Assembly: GCA_900769975.1 (NCBI GenBank)
Contig: CAAGIR010000119.1
Span: forward strand, 1-22,615
Source of the DNA: Spirochaetia bacterium
GTDB taxonomy: Bacteria; Spirochaetota; Spirochaetia; Treponematales; Treponemataceae
DNA length: 22,615 nt
Direction: 5' to 3'
In this document: positions 7,173 to 14,636 of the stretch, one piece after another
Layout of the letters: the number at the start of each line of letters is the position of its first letter
Numbering within the stretch: the first letter of the stretch is position 1
The notes under the pieces: generated by a model
Databases searched by the model: none
What the model was told of the DNA's origin: nothing
The model's input: only the letters and a program-made list of their open reading frames with translations
Made by a program: the position numbers and the translations under genes

Positions 7173-8350
7173 CTAAGTCCAGAAAGTGCTTTTCTGGCGG
7201 CAGACAGAATTGATTCATCATAATTCAAATAAGTTACTGCCAACAACGAATCAAACGCCGACTTGTCGCCTATAGCACCCAAAGTGTTAATTACAGACAG
7301 AATAATGACAGAAGAAATTTCCCTGCCATCTTCTTTTTGTCTGTTAAGTTCTTCGAGATATGTCGTAAGCGGCAAAATAGCATCAACTGGTGCAATATCA
7401 GATAAACATTTTATAACAGTTTCAAACTGACTTTCCGTCATATTTTTATTGTTATAAAGAAATTCAGAAAAATGAAAATATGCAACAGCAGATTCAGAAG
7501 CACGAGTCCATTTATTATTAGATAAATTTTCAAGCGCTTCAAGCTGCACCGACACATCCTCCTGTGACACAGCAGAAGAACTCCCTAATAATAATATAGA
7601 CTTAAGTATCACTTTTTCGGAAATGTCGCACATAGTTTTTTTTGAAAAATTTTCATTTTTTTTGCATAAATTAAAAATTTTTGTTAAACCAGCTACCTCG
7701 GAAGTTTCAAGCAAAGCAAAAATTTCATTCAATGCTTTAGATGACAAAACAACAAGAGTTTTTTCCAAATCTTCGCTTAAAACTGAATATTTGCTGTCAT
7801 TATATAATTCATACAAAACAAGAAAAGATTCGCTGTTTCCTGCAAGTTGCAAGGTACTCAAAATTGATTTGTAAATACTTTCATCAGATTTTGTAAATTC
7901 CTGAGTTTTTAGATAATCATTTAAAACCTCTACAAATTCTTCATCCTGCAGATATTGATATAAACTGGAATATTTTGTTAATGTTGTTATAGCCACGGTA
8001 CTGCTGGTCTGAAATTTTTTAAAAAGTTTAATAAACTGTGAAACAATTATCTTTTTTTGTGCTTCATTTGCATTTTTTATATAATCAGGCGAAATAGAAA
8101 AGATAGCCGCAACAGCAAGACCTTCAAGCTCTCTGTCCTGACCTAAAATTTCTTTATTCTCCAGAGAAAAATCGATGGCTTTCATAGCAAGAATAATTGA
8201 CTGAGAGCCAGATGCTTCGCGCACTGCCGTAGTTTTATCGGAAATATTGCCTTTTATAAACTTAATCAAATGTTCATCTTCTTTATTCTGTGCAAAAATA
8301 CAAAATGTATTTAAAAGAAAAACAAAAAGTACTAAAAGTTTTTTTATCAT
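7166..8350 (-). CDS. Exported helical-repeat (HEAT-like) protein
   Basis: The preferred start is the ATG at 8350 because AGGAA sits 6 nt before it and the product then begins with a typical signal peptide (MIKKLLVLFVFLLNTFCIFAQ, cleaved near residue 21). An in-frame ATG 15 bp upstream would add MRGIE and spoil the Shine-Dalgarno fit. The mature part, about 370 residues, is almost wholly amphipathic alpha-helix with repeating pairs such as EALENLSNNKWTRASESAVAYF and, at the C-terminus, VINTLGAIGDKSAFDSLLAVTY and ESILSAARKAL, which resemble HEAT or PBS-lyase repeats. This suggests a periplasmic scaffold. No enzyme motif is seen. It overlaps the ComEC-like gene by 7 bp. Confidence 0.75.
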   Translation of the reverse strand: MIKKLLVLFVFLLNTFCIFAQNKEDEHLIKFIKGNISDKTTAVREASGSQSIILAMKAIDFSLENKEILGQDRELEGLAVAAIFSISPDYIKNANEAQKKIIVSQFIKLFKKFQTSSTVAITTLTKYSSLYQYLQDEEFVEVLNDYLKTQEFTKSDESIYKSILSTLQLAGNSESFLVLYELYNDSKYSVLSEDLEKTLVVLSSKALNEIFALLETSEVAGLTKIFNLCKKNENFSKKTMCDISEKVILKSILLLGSSSAVSQEDVSVQLEALENLSNNKWTRASESAVAYFHFSEFLYNNKNMTESQFETVIKCLSDIAPVDAILPLTTYLEELNRQKEDGREISSVIILSVINTLGAIGDKSAFDSLLAVTYLNYDESILSAARKALSGLRW

Positions 8351-8399
8351 CTCTATTCCTCTCATAAATAATCAGTTTAAAATATTAAAATTATTAAAA

Positions 8400-9635
8400 T
8401 CAATCAAATTTAAATTCAACATTATCATATTCAGAAATATTTGCATCGCCCTTAATCAAATATTGCTCATTTTTTTCATTTTCTGCACTGTTTATTCGGT
8501 TATATTGATTTTCCGGTGAATCTTTTGTTTTTTCACCAGGCGGATTATCATCATGATTGTTTTCGCTTGGAGATTTTTCTGTTTCATTTAATATATCTTC
8601 AGAATCACTTTCAGTCTGCTTTATTGCTTCGAGGACTTCTTTTTCACTTTCTGGAAGCATATTGTAAACAAAAGCGAGGATTTCATTTTTCATAGATTGT
8701 TCTATATTTGTACATTCAAAATGAAGATATGACTGATTTAATTCCTGATTATATTCAACTTTTCTGACAATTCCAACCATAATAATCAGTTTACTTTTGA
8801 TAGAAAACTGAAGTTTTATTTTAATATTTTCACGACCTTTACCGCCAATTTTTATTAACGCACCCGATTCTGAAATATCCTGCAAAAGACATTTATATCC
8901 GTTTTTTGATTCAATAATCTGTTCATCTTCATTTGATTTCTTTACAAAAAATAATTCTGCATAAATTTCACATTTGGCACGAACAGCTCGTCTTTTCTGT
9001 GTTCTCGTAAGGTTGTAAGATTGTTTTAAATAGAGCGTCGTTTTTCCAAGGTAAATGCCATGCTGAACGACTGAAGTATCAAAAACATATTGTGCATCGC
9101 CTTTTCGCCAAAAGTAAACGTGAATAACTTTTCCAATCCAATCTTCTGCACCAATAACGATGATATCATTTTTTTTTGGCAGAGTTATGACAATCATTTT
9201 TCCATTGCTGACAACTTTTGATGCAAAAACACCCTGACCTGGCAAAATAATTCTAAGTCGCTGGCCGTTTTCCAAAGTTTCAGTAGAAGAAAGTCCTTTT
9301 TTATTATCAGATTCGTTTTGAATTTTTGTTCTGTATGCAAAAAGTTTTGAAAGCAATGTCTGATATTTTGGCGTATCTATGGTATTATCAGCAGAAGCCT
9401 GATTTGTTATCTGGCTCATACATTTTGTCAAAGCCGGCATAGAAAAAAACAACGATGTAGGTTCATCCAATTCACAAATTTGTGCAACATTCCACAATAA
9501 ATGCATGTCGGGCATAGAAAATCCTGCATCTAATCCAGTAACAAAAAATTTTATCTTGTTTTTAAAAGCTGAATATAAAAATGCCACTAAAATGAGAAAA
9601 AGTGAAATAACTATAATTGCAATTATTGTATACAT
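8400..9635 (-). CDS. Membrane-anchored PilZ-domain protein (YcgR-like c-di-GMP effector)
   Basis: A 411-residue protein with one N-terminal membrane span (about 3-24), a linker of about 90 residues, a YcgR-like N-domain (about 118-205, LENGQRLRIILPGQGVFASKVV) and a PilZ domain (about 210-335). The two c-di-GMP-binding motifs are present: the arginine motif RTQKRR (R211, R215, R216) and DISESG (253-258). From about residue 345 on there is an acidic, Ser/Asn/Glu-rich disordered tail. PilZ proteins of this layout typically tie c-di-GMP to motility or envelope behaviour. It heads the eight-gene leftward operon and is preceded by an extended -10 promoter; no Shine-Dalgarno is evident. Confidence 0.88.
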   Translation of the reverse strand: MYTIIAIIVISLFLILVAFLYSAFKNKIKFFVTGLDAGFSMPDMHLLWNVAQICELDEPTSLFFSMPALTKCMSQITNQASADNTIDTPKYQTLLSKLFAYRTKIQNESDNKKGLSSTETLENGQRLRIILPGQGVFASKVVSNGKMIVITLPKKNDIIVIGAEDWIGKVIHVYFWRKGDAQYVFDTSVVQHGIYLGKTTLYLKQSYNLTRTQKRRAVRAKCEIYAELFFVKKSNEDEQIIESKNGYKCLLQDISESGALIKIGGKGRENIKIKLQFSIKSKLIIMVGIVRKVEYNQELNQSYLHFECTNIEQSMKNEILAFVYNMLPESEKEVLEAIKQTESDSEDILNETEKSPSENNHDDNPPGEKTKDSPENQYNRINSAENEKNEQYLIKGDANISEYDNVEFKFD

Positions 9636-9655
9636 AGTCGTAATTTTGCGTTAAT

Positions 9656-9664
9656 ATTATAACA
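9656..9664 (-). promoter_or_regulatory. Extended -10 promoter of the PilZ operon
   Basis: On the minus strand TGTTATAAT, a perfect extended -10 (TGnTATAAT), ends 20 bp before the PilZ gene ATG. There is no convincing -35 hexamer at 17 bp, which extended -10 promoters tolerate. The element lies in the 36-bp space between two divergent genes, so promoters for both directions must overlap here. Confidence 0.6.
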
Positions 9665-9671
9665 TATTGAT

Positions 9672-10328
9672 ATGAAAAAAAATACTTCCCCAGCAATAGA
9701 ATTTGCTACTTTTTTGATAATTTTCTGCTTTTTTTTACTTCCTCCTTTTTTTTCACCTGCAATTTCTGAAATGACTTCACCTTTTGTACAATGGAATTTT
9801 CCACTTCAACAGTTGATTTGCGCCCTGTTGTCAATTTTTTTGTGGATTTATTATAAAGAAGAAAAAACTGCTATTATTAAATTTCCGCTGATTTTTACAT
9901 TTTCTCTTTTATTTTTTGTTGAACTGATATTTAAATTTATTTCTGTTTCACAAAGCACTGCGACCATAACAGAAACTAATCTTAGTGACAGTGTTGTTTT
10001 GCCTTCAAATTTTATACAATGGTCTTTTTGTGTTATAAATTTCTTGTTTTCGGCTTTTTTTGAAGAAGTGCTTTACAGGTTTTATTTACCTGGCAGGTTA
10101 GAATATTTTGCATCTTTTTTACCTAATAAAAAGATTTTTTTAATTATTTGTGAAGTAATTTCCTGCTTAATTTTTGCTTTTTCACATTCTTATATGGGAT
10201 TTCTTTCTGTCCTTAATGCTTTTTTTGCACATATCATTTTAAGAATATGCTACCTTACTTGTAATAATATTTTCTGCGGTACGGCAGCACATTTTTTGTA
10301 CAATATAATTTCACTTCTTCTTATGTAA
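9672..10328 (+). CDS. CPBP-family intramembrane metalloprotease
   Basis: A 218-residue polytopic protein with the CPBP (CAAX protease and bacteriocin-processing) signature. Motif 1 is EEVLYR (E131, E132, R136); motif 2 is FAFSHS with H172; motif 3 is HFLYN with H207 and N211. These glutamates and histidines bind the catalytic metal within the membrane. Bacterial members process or protect against peptides, or cleave other membrane proteins; the substrate here is unknown. It stands alone, divergent from the PilZ operon and convergent with the DUF4340 gene. A TATAAC sequence ends 8 bp before the ATG and no Shine-Dalgarno is seen, so the mRNA may be leaderless. Confidence 0.85.
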   Translation: MKKNTSPAIEFATFLIIFCFFLLPPFFSPAISEMTSPFVQWNFPLQQLICALLSIFLWIYYKEEKTAIIKFPLIFTFSLLFFVELIFKFISVSQSTATITETNLSDSVVLPSNFIQWSFCVINFLFSAFFEEVLYRFYLPGRLEYFASFLPNKKIFLIICEVISCLIFAFSHSYMGFLSVLNAFFAHIILRICYLTCNNIFCGTAAHFLYNIISLLLM

Positions 10329-10359
10329 AATAAAAAGAATAAATGTTTATACATTTGAG

Positions 10360-11289
10360 TTATACATTTTTTGTGCTTATTTCAAGGATTTTATTATATG
10401 TCCACTGACTGATTTTTGAATTGAAAGAATATATTTCACTGTTTTTGCCATTATTTATATCAGAATAGCGATGATAAGTGCTTTTTACTTCTATAAAAGA
10501 AGCGTCATTTTCCTGAAAAAACTCCAGTTTTACCGTATTTTTATTTCCAAGTTCCAAAAAAAGTTCTGCTTGAGGCTCAGAATTTTCATTTATTTCGTAA
10601 TTTTCTGATATTTCTGAAAATCCGCCATGACGTAAATCAAGTAATTTTTGTAAATCAAGGATTTCGTACAGAATGCCGTCAATTTTCAAGTAATTTCGCT
10701 GTATATCATTTTGACTTATTTTTCCTAAAACTTCTGAGGATATTAATTTGGGATCAGACCAAAACTGTTGTGAAACTGTCAGATAATTGTCAAGAACATT
10801 TGAAATTTCATAAATATTCGTTGATTTTCCAGTCATCAAATATCTGGAAGAATGAGAAAAATCCTGTCCGCCAAAAAAAAGTTCGTATTTTTTATCATCA
10901 AAGCCATATTTTAGCTGAATTGAACCAGGCTTTAGAATTAAAAATGAATTTTCTGGTGTAAAAGTGTCTGATATTTTATACATATTAAGAATTTGGGTAG
11001 ACAGATTAAGGAAACTTTCAATTTTTTGATAATTTGCAGGGATTTTTAACACTACATCGTGGATTTCAGTTTGAATTTCCCAAAAACCATTTGATTTTGC
11101 AAGTGTAATTTTTTGATTATCTCCGTCATAAAATTCCATAAAAGTAATTTTGTCTTTATAATCAGGATTAATTAAAGCAGTTTTAACTTTAGATCTTTCA
11201 TCTTTATTAACATTAATAAATGACAAAACATAAGTTAATGAAAGGACAATAATCGCAATATATATGATTTTATTTTTTAATTTTGACAT
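10360..11289 (-). CDS. DUF4340-type protein of a GldFG-like ABC system
   Basis: A 309-residue protein with an N-terminal membrane anchor (about 8-25) and a mostly beta-rich extracytoplasmic part. It has a pattern seen in DUF4340 proteins: a short span, a statement such as ITFMEFYDGDNQKITLAKSNGFWEIQ, and a later FFGGQDFSHSSRYLMTGKSTNIYEI. DUF4340 proteins are commonly encoded next to GldG-like ABC components, as here, and probably act as an accessory extracytoplasmic subunit. The start overlaps the 3' end of the GldFG-like gene by 20 bp, with GGAG about 9 nt upstream, so translation is coupled. It is the last gene of the block. Confidence 0.75.
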   Translation of the reverse strand: MSKLKNKIIYIAIIVLSLTYVLSFINVNKDERSKVKTALINPDYKDKITFMEFYDGDNQKITLAKSNGFWEIQTEIHDVVLKIPANYQKIESFLNLSTQILNMYKISDTFTPENSFLILKPGSIQLKYGFDDKKYELFFGGQDFSHSSRYLMTGKSTNIYEISNVLDNYLTVSQQFWSDPKLISSEVLGKISQNDIQRNYLKIDGILYEILDLQKLLDLRHGGFSEISENYEINENSEPQAELFLELGNKNTVKLEFFQENDASFIEVKSTYHRYSDINNGKNSEIYSFNSKISQWTYNKILEISTKNV

Positions 11290-13507
11290 TCTGCATTACT
11301 CCGAAAATTAAAATTAACAAAGGATTAAGTAAAAATAAAAGTAAATAAGTTAATTTTCTCTTTGATTCTAAATCAAAATTACTTGAAACTTTGTACAAGG
11401 AAGTATCACGCGAAATCTTTGAATGAATCTGGGAAAGTTCTTCTTCTCCGTTTATTTTAAGCAAAGCATTTGTAAGAACTTCAAAATTCCTGTAATCCCC
11501 CGTCTCTCCGCCAATGTAACTTGTCATCAAAGAATTTACAAAATATTGGTCAGGAATAACTATTATGTGAGAATTATCAGCAGAAATGTCATTATAAAGA
11601 CCTTCCATTTTTCCTTTTATTTCAGCTGCAAAAACTTGAGATTTTTTTTCTTTGTCTGAAAGATTCATGGATTCTATTAAAAACGGATTTGTCTGAATTA
11701 AACTCTGGGGACTTGATTTGTCAGGCTCAAAATTAAAACTGAAATTTGAAGATGTAAGATAAGGTTGCGCATTTTTTGAAAGTTTAAGCGGAACTGGCCA
11801 GAATAAAGTTGCTCCCAATGGTGCATTTTTTTGACTTAAAACAGAAGGCCACAAATAATAATTCATGCTTTTCGTTTCTGACTGGTCATCGCTTATCATC
11901 AAAATTCTGGCACAAGAAACATCGGCTGCAATTTTATCTGAAAATTCAACGCCCCAGTTTTCTACCATTTCAACAATATTTGTCCGTTCGCCTGCAGTTA
12001 TTGCCCAATCTTCTGAAATATTTGCCTTATATGGCGAAATCATGAACAGTGCATTTCCTTTATTTGAAAGAATGTAATTTTCAATAGCAATTGCTTTTTC
12101 TACATTAATCTGACTGTCACCAATAATTAAAATTGCTCCAGAAGTATTTTCAAGAATAGATGTAAAGGCAGGATCTTCTATATATAACGGATTACAGGTA
12201 AACCCCTGGGAAGAAAGCCATGGAACAACATAATTATAATCTTCAAAAAGTGATAATCCATTTCCGATAACAATATTAACAATTCTTTCAGTTCCAGACA
12301 AAAGTAATTTTAAGCGAATTGCAAGATCAAATTCCAGCGAATTTGCTTCCATACAAAAAGGAATTATCTGATGGTTGCCTTTGTATTCAAGAATAATGGC
12401 AGAATAAACGCTTATAATTTGTGTTGAAGTGTTTGAAATTGTACGCATTTGCTGAGGTTGTATTCCATAATCCTCAAGCAAAGTCCTGATTTTATCATTT
12501 TTATCGGGATCTTGAAGTAAAAAAGTAATTTGATTACTGGAAGCAGAATATTCAATCAAAAAATCACGAACATCCCTTATTTGCGGATAAAGTTTTGAAA
12601 GATTTGAAGAACAAAAATATATAATTTTCAGCGGTTCATCAATTTTTCGGATTAAAGATTGTGAATAATCTGAAATTGAAAACGTTTTATTTTTTGAAAA
12701 ATCTATGCGTTTATACCATCTGCTGCCATTTAAAATTATCAGAATGGAAAGAATAATAAATGAAAAATTGTGTATTTTCTGTGACTGGGTATATTTTTTG
12801 CCTTTATGTTGCAAATCTACGAGAATTGACAAAATTAGAAATAAAAAAGTCACTCCGCAAAACCAGAAAAAATCCCTTGTATCAAAAATCCCTTTACCCG
12901 CAGCATCAAAATGCCATGCAAAACTAATCTGCTTGTAGAAATTTTGAAGAAAATCTGGCAAAGGAACGTATAATGGAAAAAGATGAGCAATATTAAAAAC
13001 TGCAAGTACAAGTATAGAAACAAGCAAATACGGAATTTTTGATGAAAACAATTTTTCTATAAATGTGCATACAGAAATTGCACTCATTCCATACAAAAAA
13101 AGACATAATATGGACGTAAAAAATTGGCCGTAATCGATTGATCCAAAAATGTTCAGAATAAAAACAGAAGGAAAAAGCAGGAAAATTAAAATCAAAAATA
13201 ATAAAATTCTTGAAATAAAAATGATGAATACTTTTTCGTAAATTTTTAATGGAACAAAATCATCATAAACGGAAAAATTTTGCGGAAAACATAACAAAGG
13301 AATTGTAAAAATGCAAAAATAAGGTGCCGCAGAAAAAAATAACAGTAAATCAGTTGAACCGCTTCCTGTAAAAAACTGCTGTCTTATGTAAAAATTTATC
13401 GTAAATAAAATAGGAAAAATGATACATAATGATATGTAAAATATTGAACGAAAAGTATTTTTAAAATGATGGCAAAAAAAAGCTTTTTTTATATTAATGT
13501 TTTTCAT
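11270..13507 (-). CDS. Fused GldF/GldG-like ABC transporter membrane protein
   Basis: A 745-residue protein combining what are often two genes. Residues 1-261 contain about seven hydrophobic helices (near 23-42, 54-76, 97-122, 128-152, 160-181, 212-231, 246-261), like an ABC-2 permease (GldF-type). From about residue 265 (WYKRIDFSKNKTFSISDYSQ) comes a large GldG-like extracytoplasmic domain, including a region with YFCSSNLSKLYPQIRDVRDFL, and then VVPWLSSQGF. A single C-terminal span lies at about 720-740. Together with the ATPase upstream it should form an export-type ABC complex in the inner membrane. In Bacteroidetes GldAFG is linked to gliding; here there is no sign of gliding genes, so the substrate is unknown. 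The Shine-Dalgarno AAGGAA lies at the very edge of the repeat array, 5 nt before the ATG. Confidence 0.82.
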   Translation of the reverse strand: MKNINIKKAFFCHHFKNTFRSIFYISLCIIFPILFTINFYIRQQFFTGSGSTDLLLFFSAAPYFCIFTIPLLCFPQNFSVYDDFVPLKIYEKVFIIFISRILLFLILIFLLFPSVFILNIFGSIDYGQFFTSILCLFLYGMSAISVCTFIEKLFSSKIPYLLVSILVLAVFNIAHLFPLYVPLPDFLQNFYKQISFAWHFDAAGKGIFDTRDFFWFCGVTFLFLILSILVDLQHKGKKYTQSQKIHNFSFIILSILIILNGSRWYKRIDFSKNKTFSISDYSQSLIRKIDEPLKIIYFCSSNLSKLYPQIRDVRDFLIEYSASSNQITFLLQDPDKNDKIRTLLEDYGIQPQQMRTISNTSTQIISVYSAIILEYKGNHQIIPFCMEANSLEFDLAIRLKLLLSGTERIVNIVIGNGLSLFEDYNYVVPWLSSQGFTCNPLYIEDPAFTSILENTSGAILIIGDSQINVEKAIAIENYILSNKGNALFMISPYKANISEDWAITAGERTNIVEMVENWGVEFSDKIAADVSCARILMISDDQSETKSMNYYLWPSVLSQKNAPLGATLFWPVPLKLSKNAQPYLTSSNFSFNFEPDKSSPQSLIQTNPFLIESMNLSDKEKKSQVFAAEIKGKMEGLYNDISADNSHIIVIPDQYFVNSLMTSYIGGETGDYRNFEVLTNALLKINGEEELSQIHSKISRDTSLYKVSSNFDLESKRKLTYLLLFLLNPLLILIFGVMQNVKIKK

Positions 13508-13512
13508 CTTTT

Positions 13513-13519
13513 TCCTTAA
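13513..13519 (-). promoter_or_regulatory. Shine-Dalgarno of the GldFG-like gene, inside the repeat edge
   Basis: On the minus strand TAAGGAA precedes AAAAG and the ATG at 13507. The same AATTTTAAGGAA string ends every repeat copy, so this ribosome-binding site is the terminal part of repeat copy 1. Confidence 0.7.
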
Positions 13520-13611
13520 AATTGCACACCGCAGAAAGTTTCAACTTTCGAGGATTGCAATTGCGTTCGCGTTCTCGCGAACAATTTAATAAGAGAGTTT
13601 CGTAAGAAACT

Positions 13612-13644
13612 CTAAGTTAAATCAAATGGCGCAATTTCAGCCAT
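13612..13644 (-). other. Possible 10-codon leader mini-ORF in repeat copy 1
   Basis: On the transcribed strand an ATG-initiated frame encodes MAEIAPFDLT and ends with TAG. AAGGAAG from the edge of the next repeat copy lies 12 nt upstream. The start codon and most of the frame lie within the 13-bp H4 stem and its loop. An equivalent frame occurs in copy 2 (13756-13788, MAEMAPFDLT). With only ten codons this may be chance. Confidence 0.22.
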
Positions 13645-13755
13645 TTGATTTATACTTCCTTAAAATTGCACACCGCAGAAAGTTTCAACTTTCGAGGATT
13701 ACAATTGCGTTCGCGTTCTCGCGAACAATTTAATAAGAGAGTTTCGTAAGAAACT

Positions 13756-13788
13756 CTAAGTTAAATCAAATGGCGCCATTTCAGCCAT
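13756..13788 (-). other. Possible 10-codon leader mini-ORF in repeat copy 2
   Basis: The frame MAEMAPFDLT-stop corresponds to the copy-1 frame with one substitution (Ile to Met, from the single base difference at 13777). It has the same AAGGAAG sequence 12 nt before the ATG, supplied by the edge of the partial third copy. Same caveat as for copy 1. Confidence 0.22.
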
Positions 13789-13891
13789 TTGATTTATACT
13801 TCCTTAAAATTGCACACCGCAGAAAGTTTCAACTTTCGAGGATTGCAATTGCGTTCGCGTTCTCGCGAACAATTCTTTTCTATATGCATTA

Positions 13892-14614
13892 TTAACGTAC
13901 ATAAGTTAATTTTATAAAGGCATCTTCAAGAGTTTTACATTCTGTTTGCTGTAAAATCTGCTTTTCTGTCCCCGAACATGCAATCTTTCCTTCTTTTAAT
14001 ATGTAGATATTTGTACAAAGAGAATAAACTTCCTGCAGAATATGCGTAGAAATTAAAATTGCTTTATCTTTTGACAGTTTTTTAATTAATTCCCTCATCT
14101 GTATGATTTGTGCTGGATCAAGTCCTGAAATGCTTTCATCTAAAATCAGATTTTTTGGGTTATAAATTAATGCCTGAGCGAAAGAAACTCTCTGTTTTTG
14201 TCCTTTTGACAGCGTTTTAATTTTTTTATTCAGAAAATCTTGAAGCGAACAATCCTGTGCCACTTTTTCAAAGGCAGTTTCCAGTTCTTTTTCTGTGAGA
14301 TTATGAGATTTTCCTGCATATTTAAGGAAATCTTTTACAATCATTTCTGGCGGCAAAAAAGAAATTTCTGGAACATAACCTATATCCTTCATACATTCTT
14401 CCATGTTATCACAAATATCGTTTGAAGAAATTTTTATGGTCCCGCTTGTTGGAAAATGAAAACCGCAGATTGCTTTTATGAGCGTTGTTTTTCCAGAACC
14501 GTTGGGACCGAGCAAACCTGTAATTTCACCGTCATTTACAGTCAAATTTACATTTTCCACCGCAAATTTTTGTGAATGAGGATATTTTTTTGAAAACGAA
14601 ACTACTTTTATCAT
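13892..14614 (-). CDS. ABC transporter ATP-binding protein (GldA/CcmA type)
   Basis: A 240-residue nucleotide-binding subunit. Walker A is GPNGSGKTT (36-44). The signature is LSKGQ (135-139, in place of the usual LSGGQ). Walker B is LILDE (156-160), followed by a D-loop SGLD, and the H-loop histidine is H191. The short single-domain form and the neighbour with a GldFG-like membrane part suggest an export-type ABC-2 complex. The gene follows RNase Z by 22 bp without a Shine-Dalgarno and ends with tandem stops (TAATAA). Unusually, it is separated from its membrane partner by the 144-bp repeat array rather than being coupled to it. Confidence 0.93.
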   Translation of the reverse strand: MIKVVSFSKKYPHSQKFAVENVNLTVNDGEITGLLGPNGSGKTTLIKAICGFHFPTSGTIKISSNDICDNMEECMKDIGYVPEISFLPPEMIVKDFLKYAGKSHNLTEKELETAFEKVAQDCSLQDFLNKKIKTLSKGQKQRVSFAQALIYNPKNLILDESISGLDPAQIIQMRELIKKLSKDKAILISTHILQEVYSLCTNIYILKEGKIACSGTEKQILQQTECKTLEDAFIKLTYVR

Positions 14615-14636
14615 ATTTTTTTGAGTCAGTCAGATT

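Larger units (their letters stand above)
13512..13874. repeat. 144-bp tandem repeat array, 2.5 copies, four hairpins per unit
   Basis: Copies start at 13512, 13656 and 13800 with an exact 144-bp period; the third is cut at 75 bp. Copies 1 and 2 differ at only two positions (13557/13701 and 13633/13777). Each unit holds four perfect inverted repeats. H1 is GAAAGT-TTCA-ACTTTC (13534-13549). H2 is GTTCGCG-TTCT-CGCGAAC (13565-13582). H3 is AGAGTTTC-GTAA-GAAACTCT (13594-13613). H4 is a 13-bp stem (13618-13630 with 13640-13652) around a 9-nt loop. The partial copy has only H1 and H2. All six forward and reverse frames contain stops, so it is not one long gene. It fills nearly all of the 384-bp gap between the ABC ATPase and its membrane partner and would be transcribed within the operon mRNA. 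See the findings for possible roles. Confidence 0.95.

Noticed and set aside
10341..10356. Terminator hairpin between CPBP and DUF4340 genes (AAATGT-TTAT-ACATTT)
   Set aside because: The stem is only 6 bp with one G-C pair and no long T run follows directly; too weak to call.
13594..13757. Intrinsic terminators formed by H3 or H4
   Set aside because: In the transcribed direction the stems are not followed by a real U tract, and H3 is AT-rich. Partial termination cannot be excluded but is not supported.
13512..13874. CRISPR array
   Set aside because: Repeats are 144 bp, directly abutting with no variable spacers, and made of hairpins; no cas genes are nearby.
13512..13874. Long coding repeat (144 is a multiple of 3)
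   Set aside because: Every one of the six frames contains a stop codon within each unit, so no continuous repeat protein is possible. Only ten-codon frames remain.
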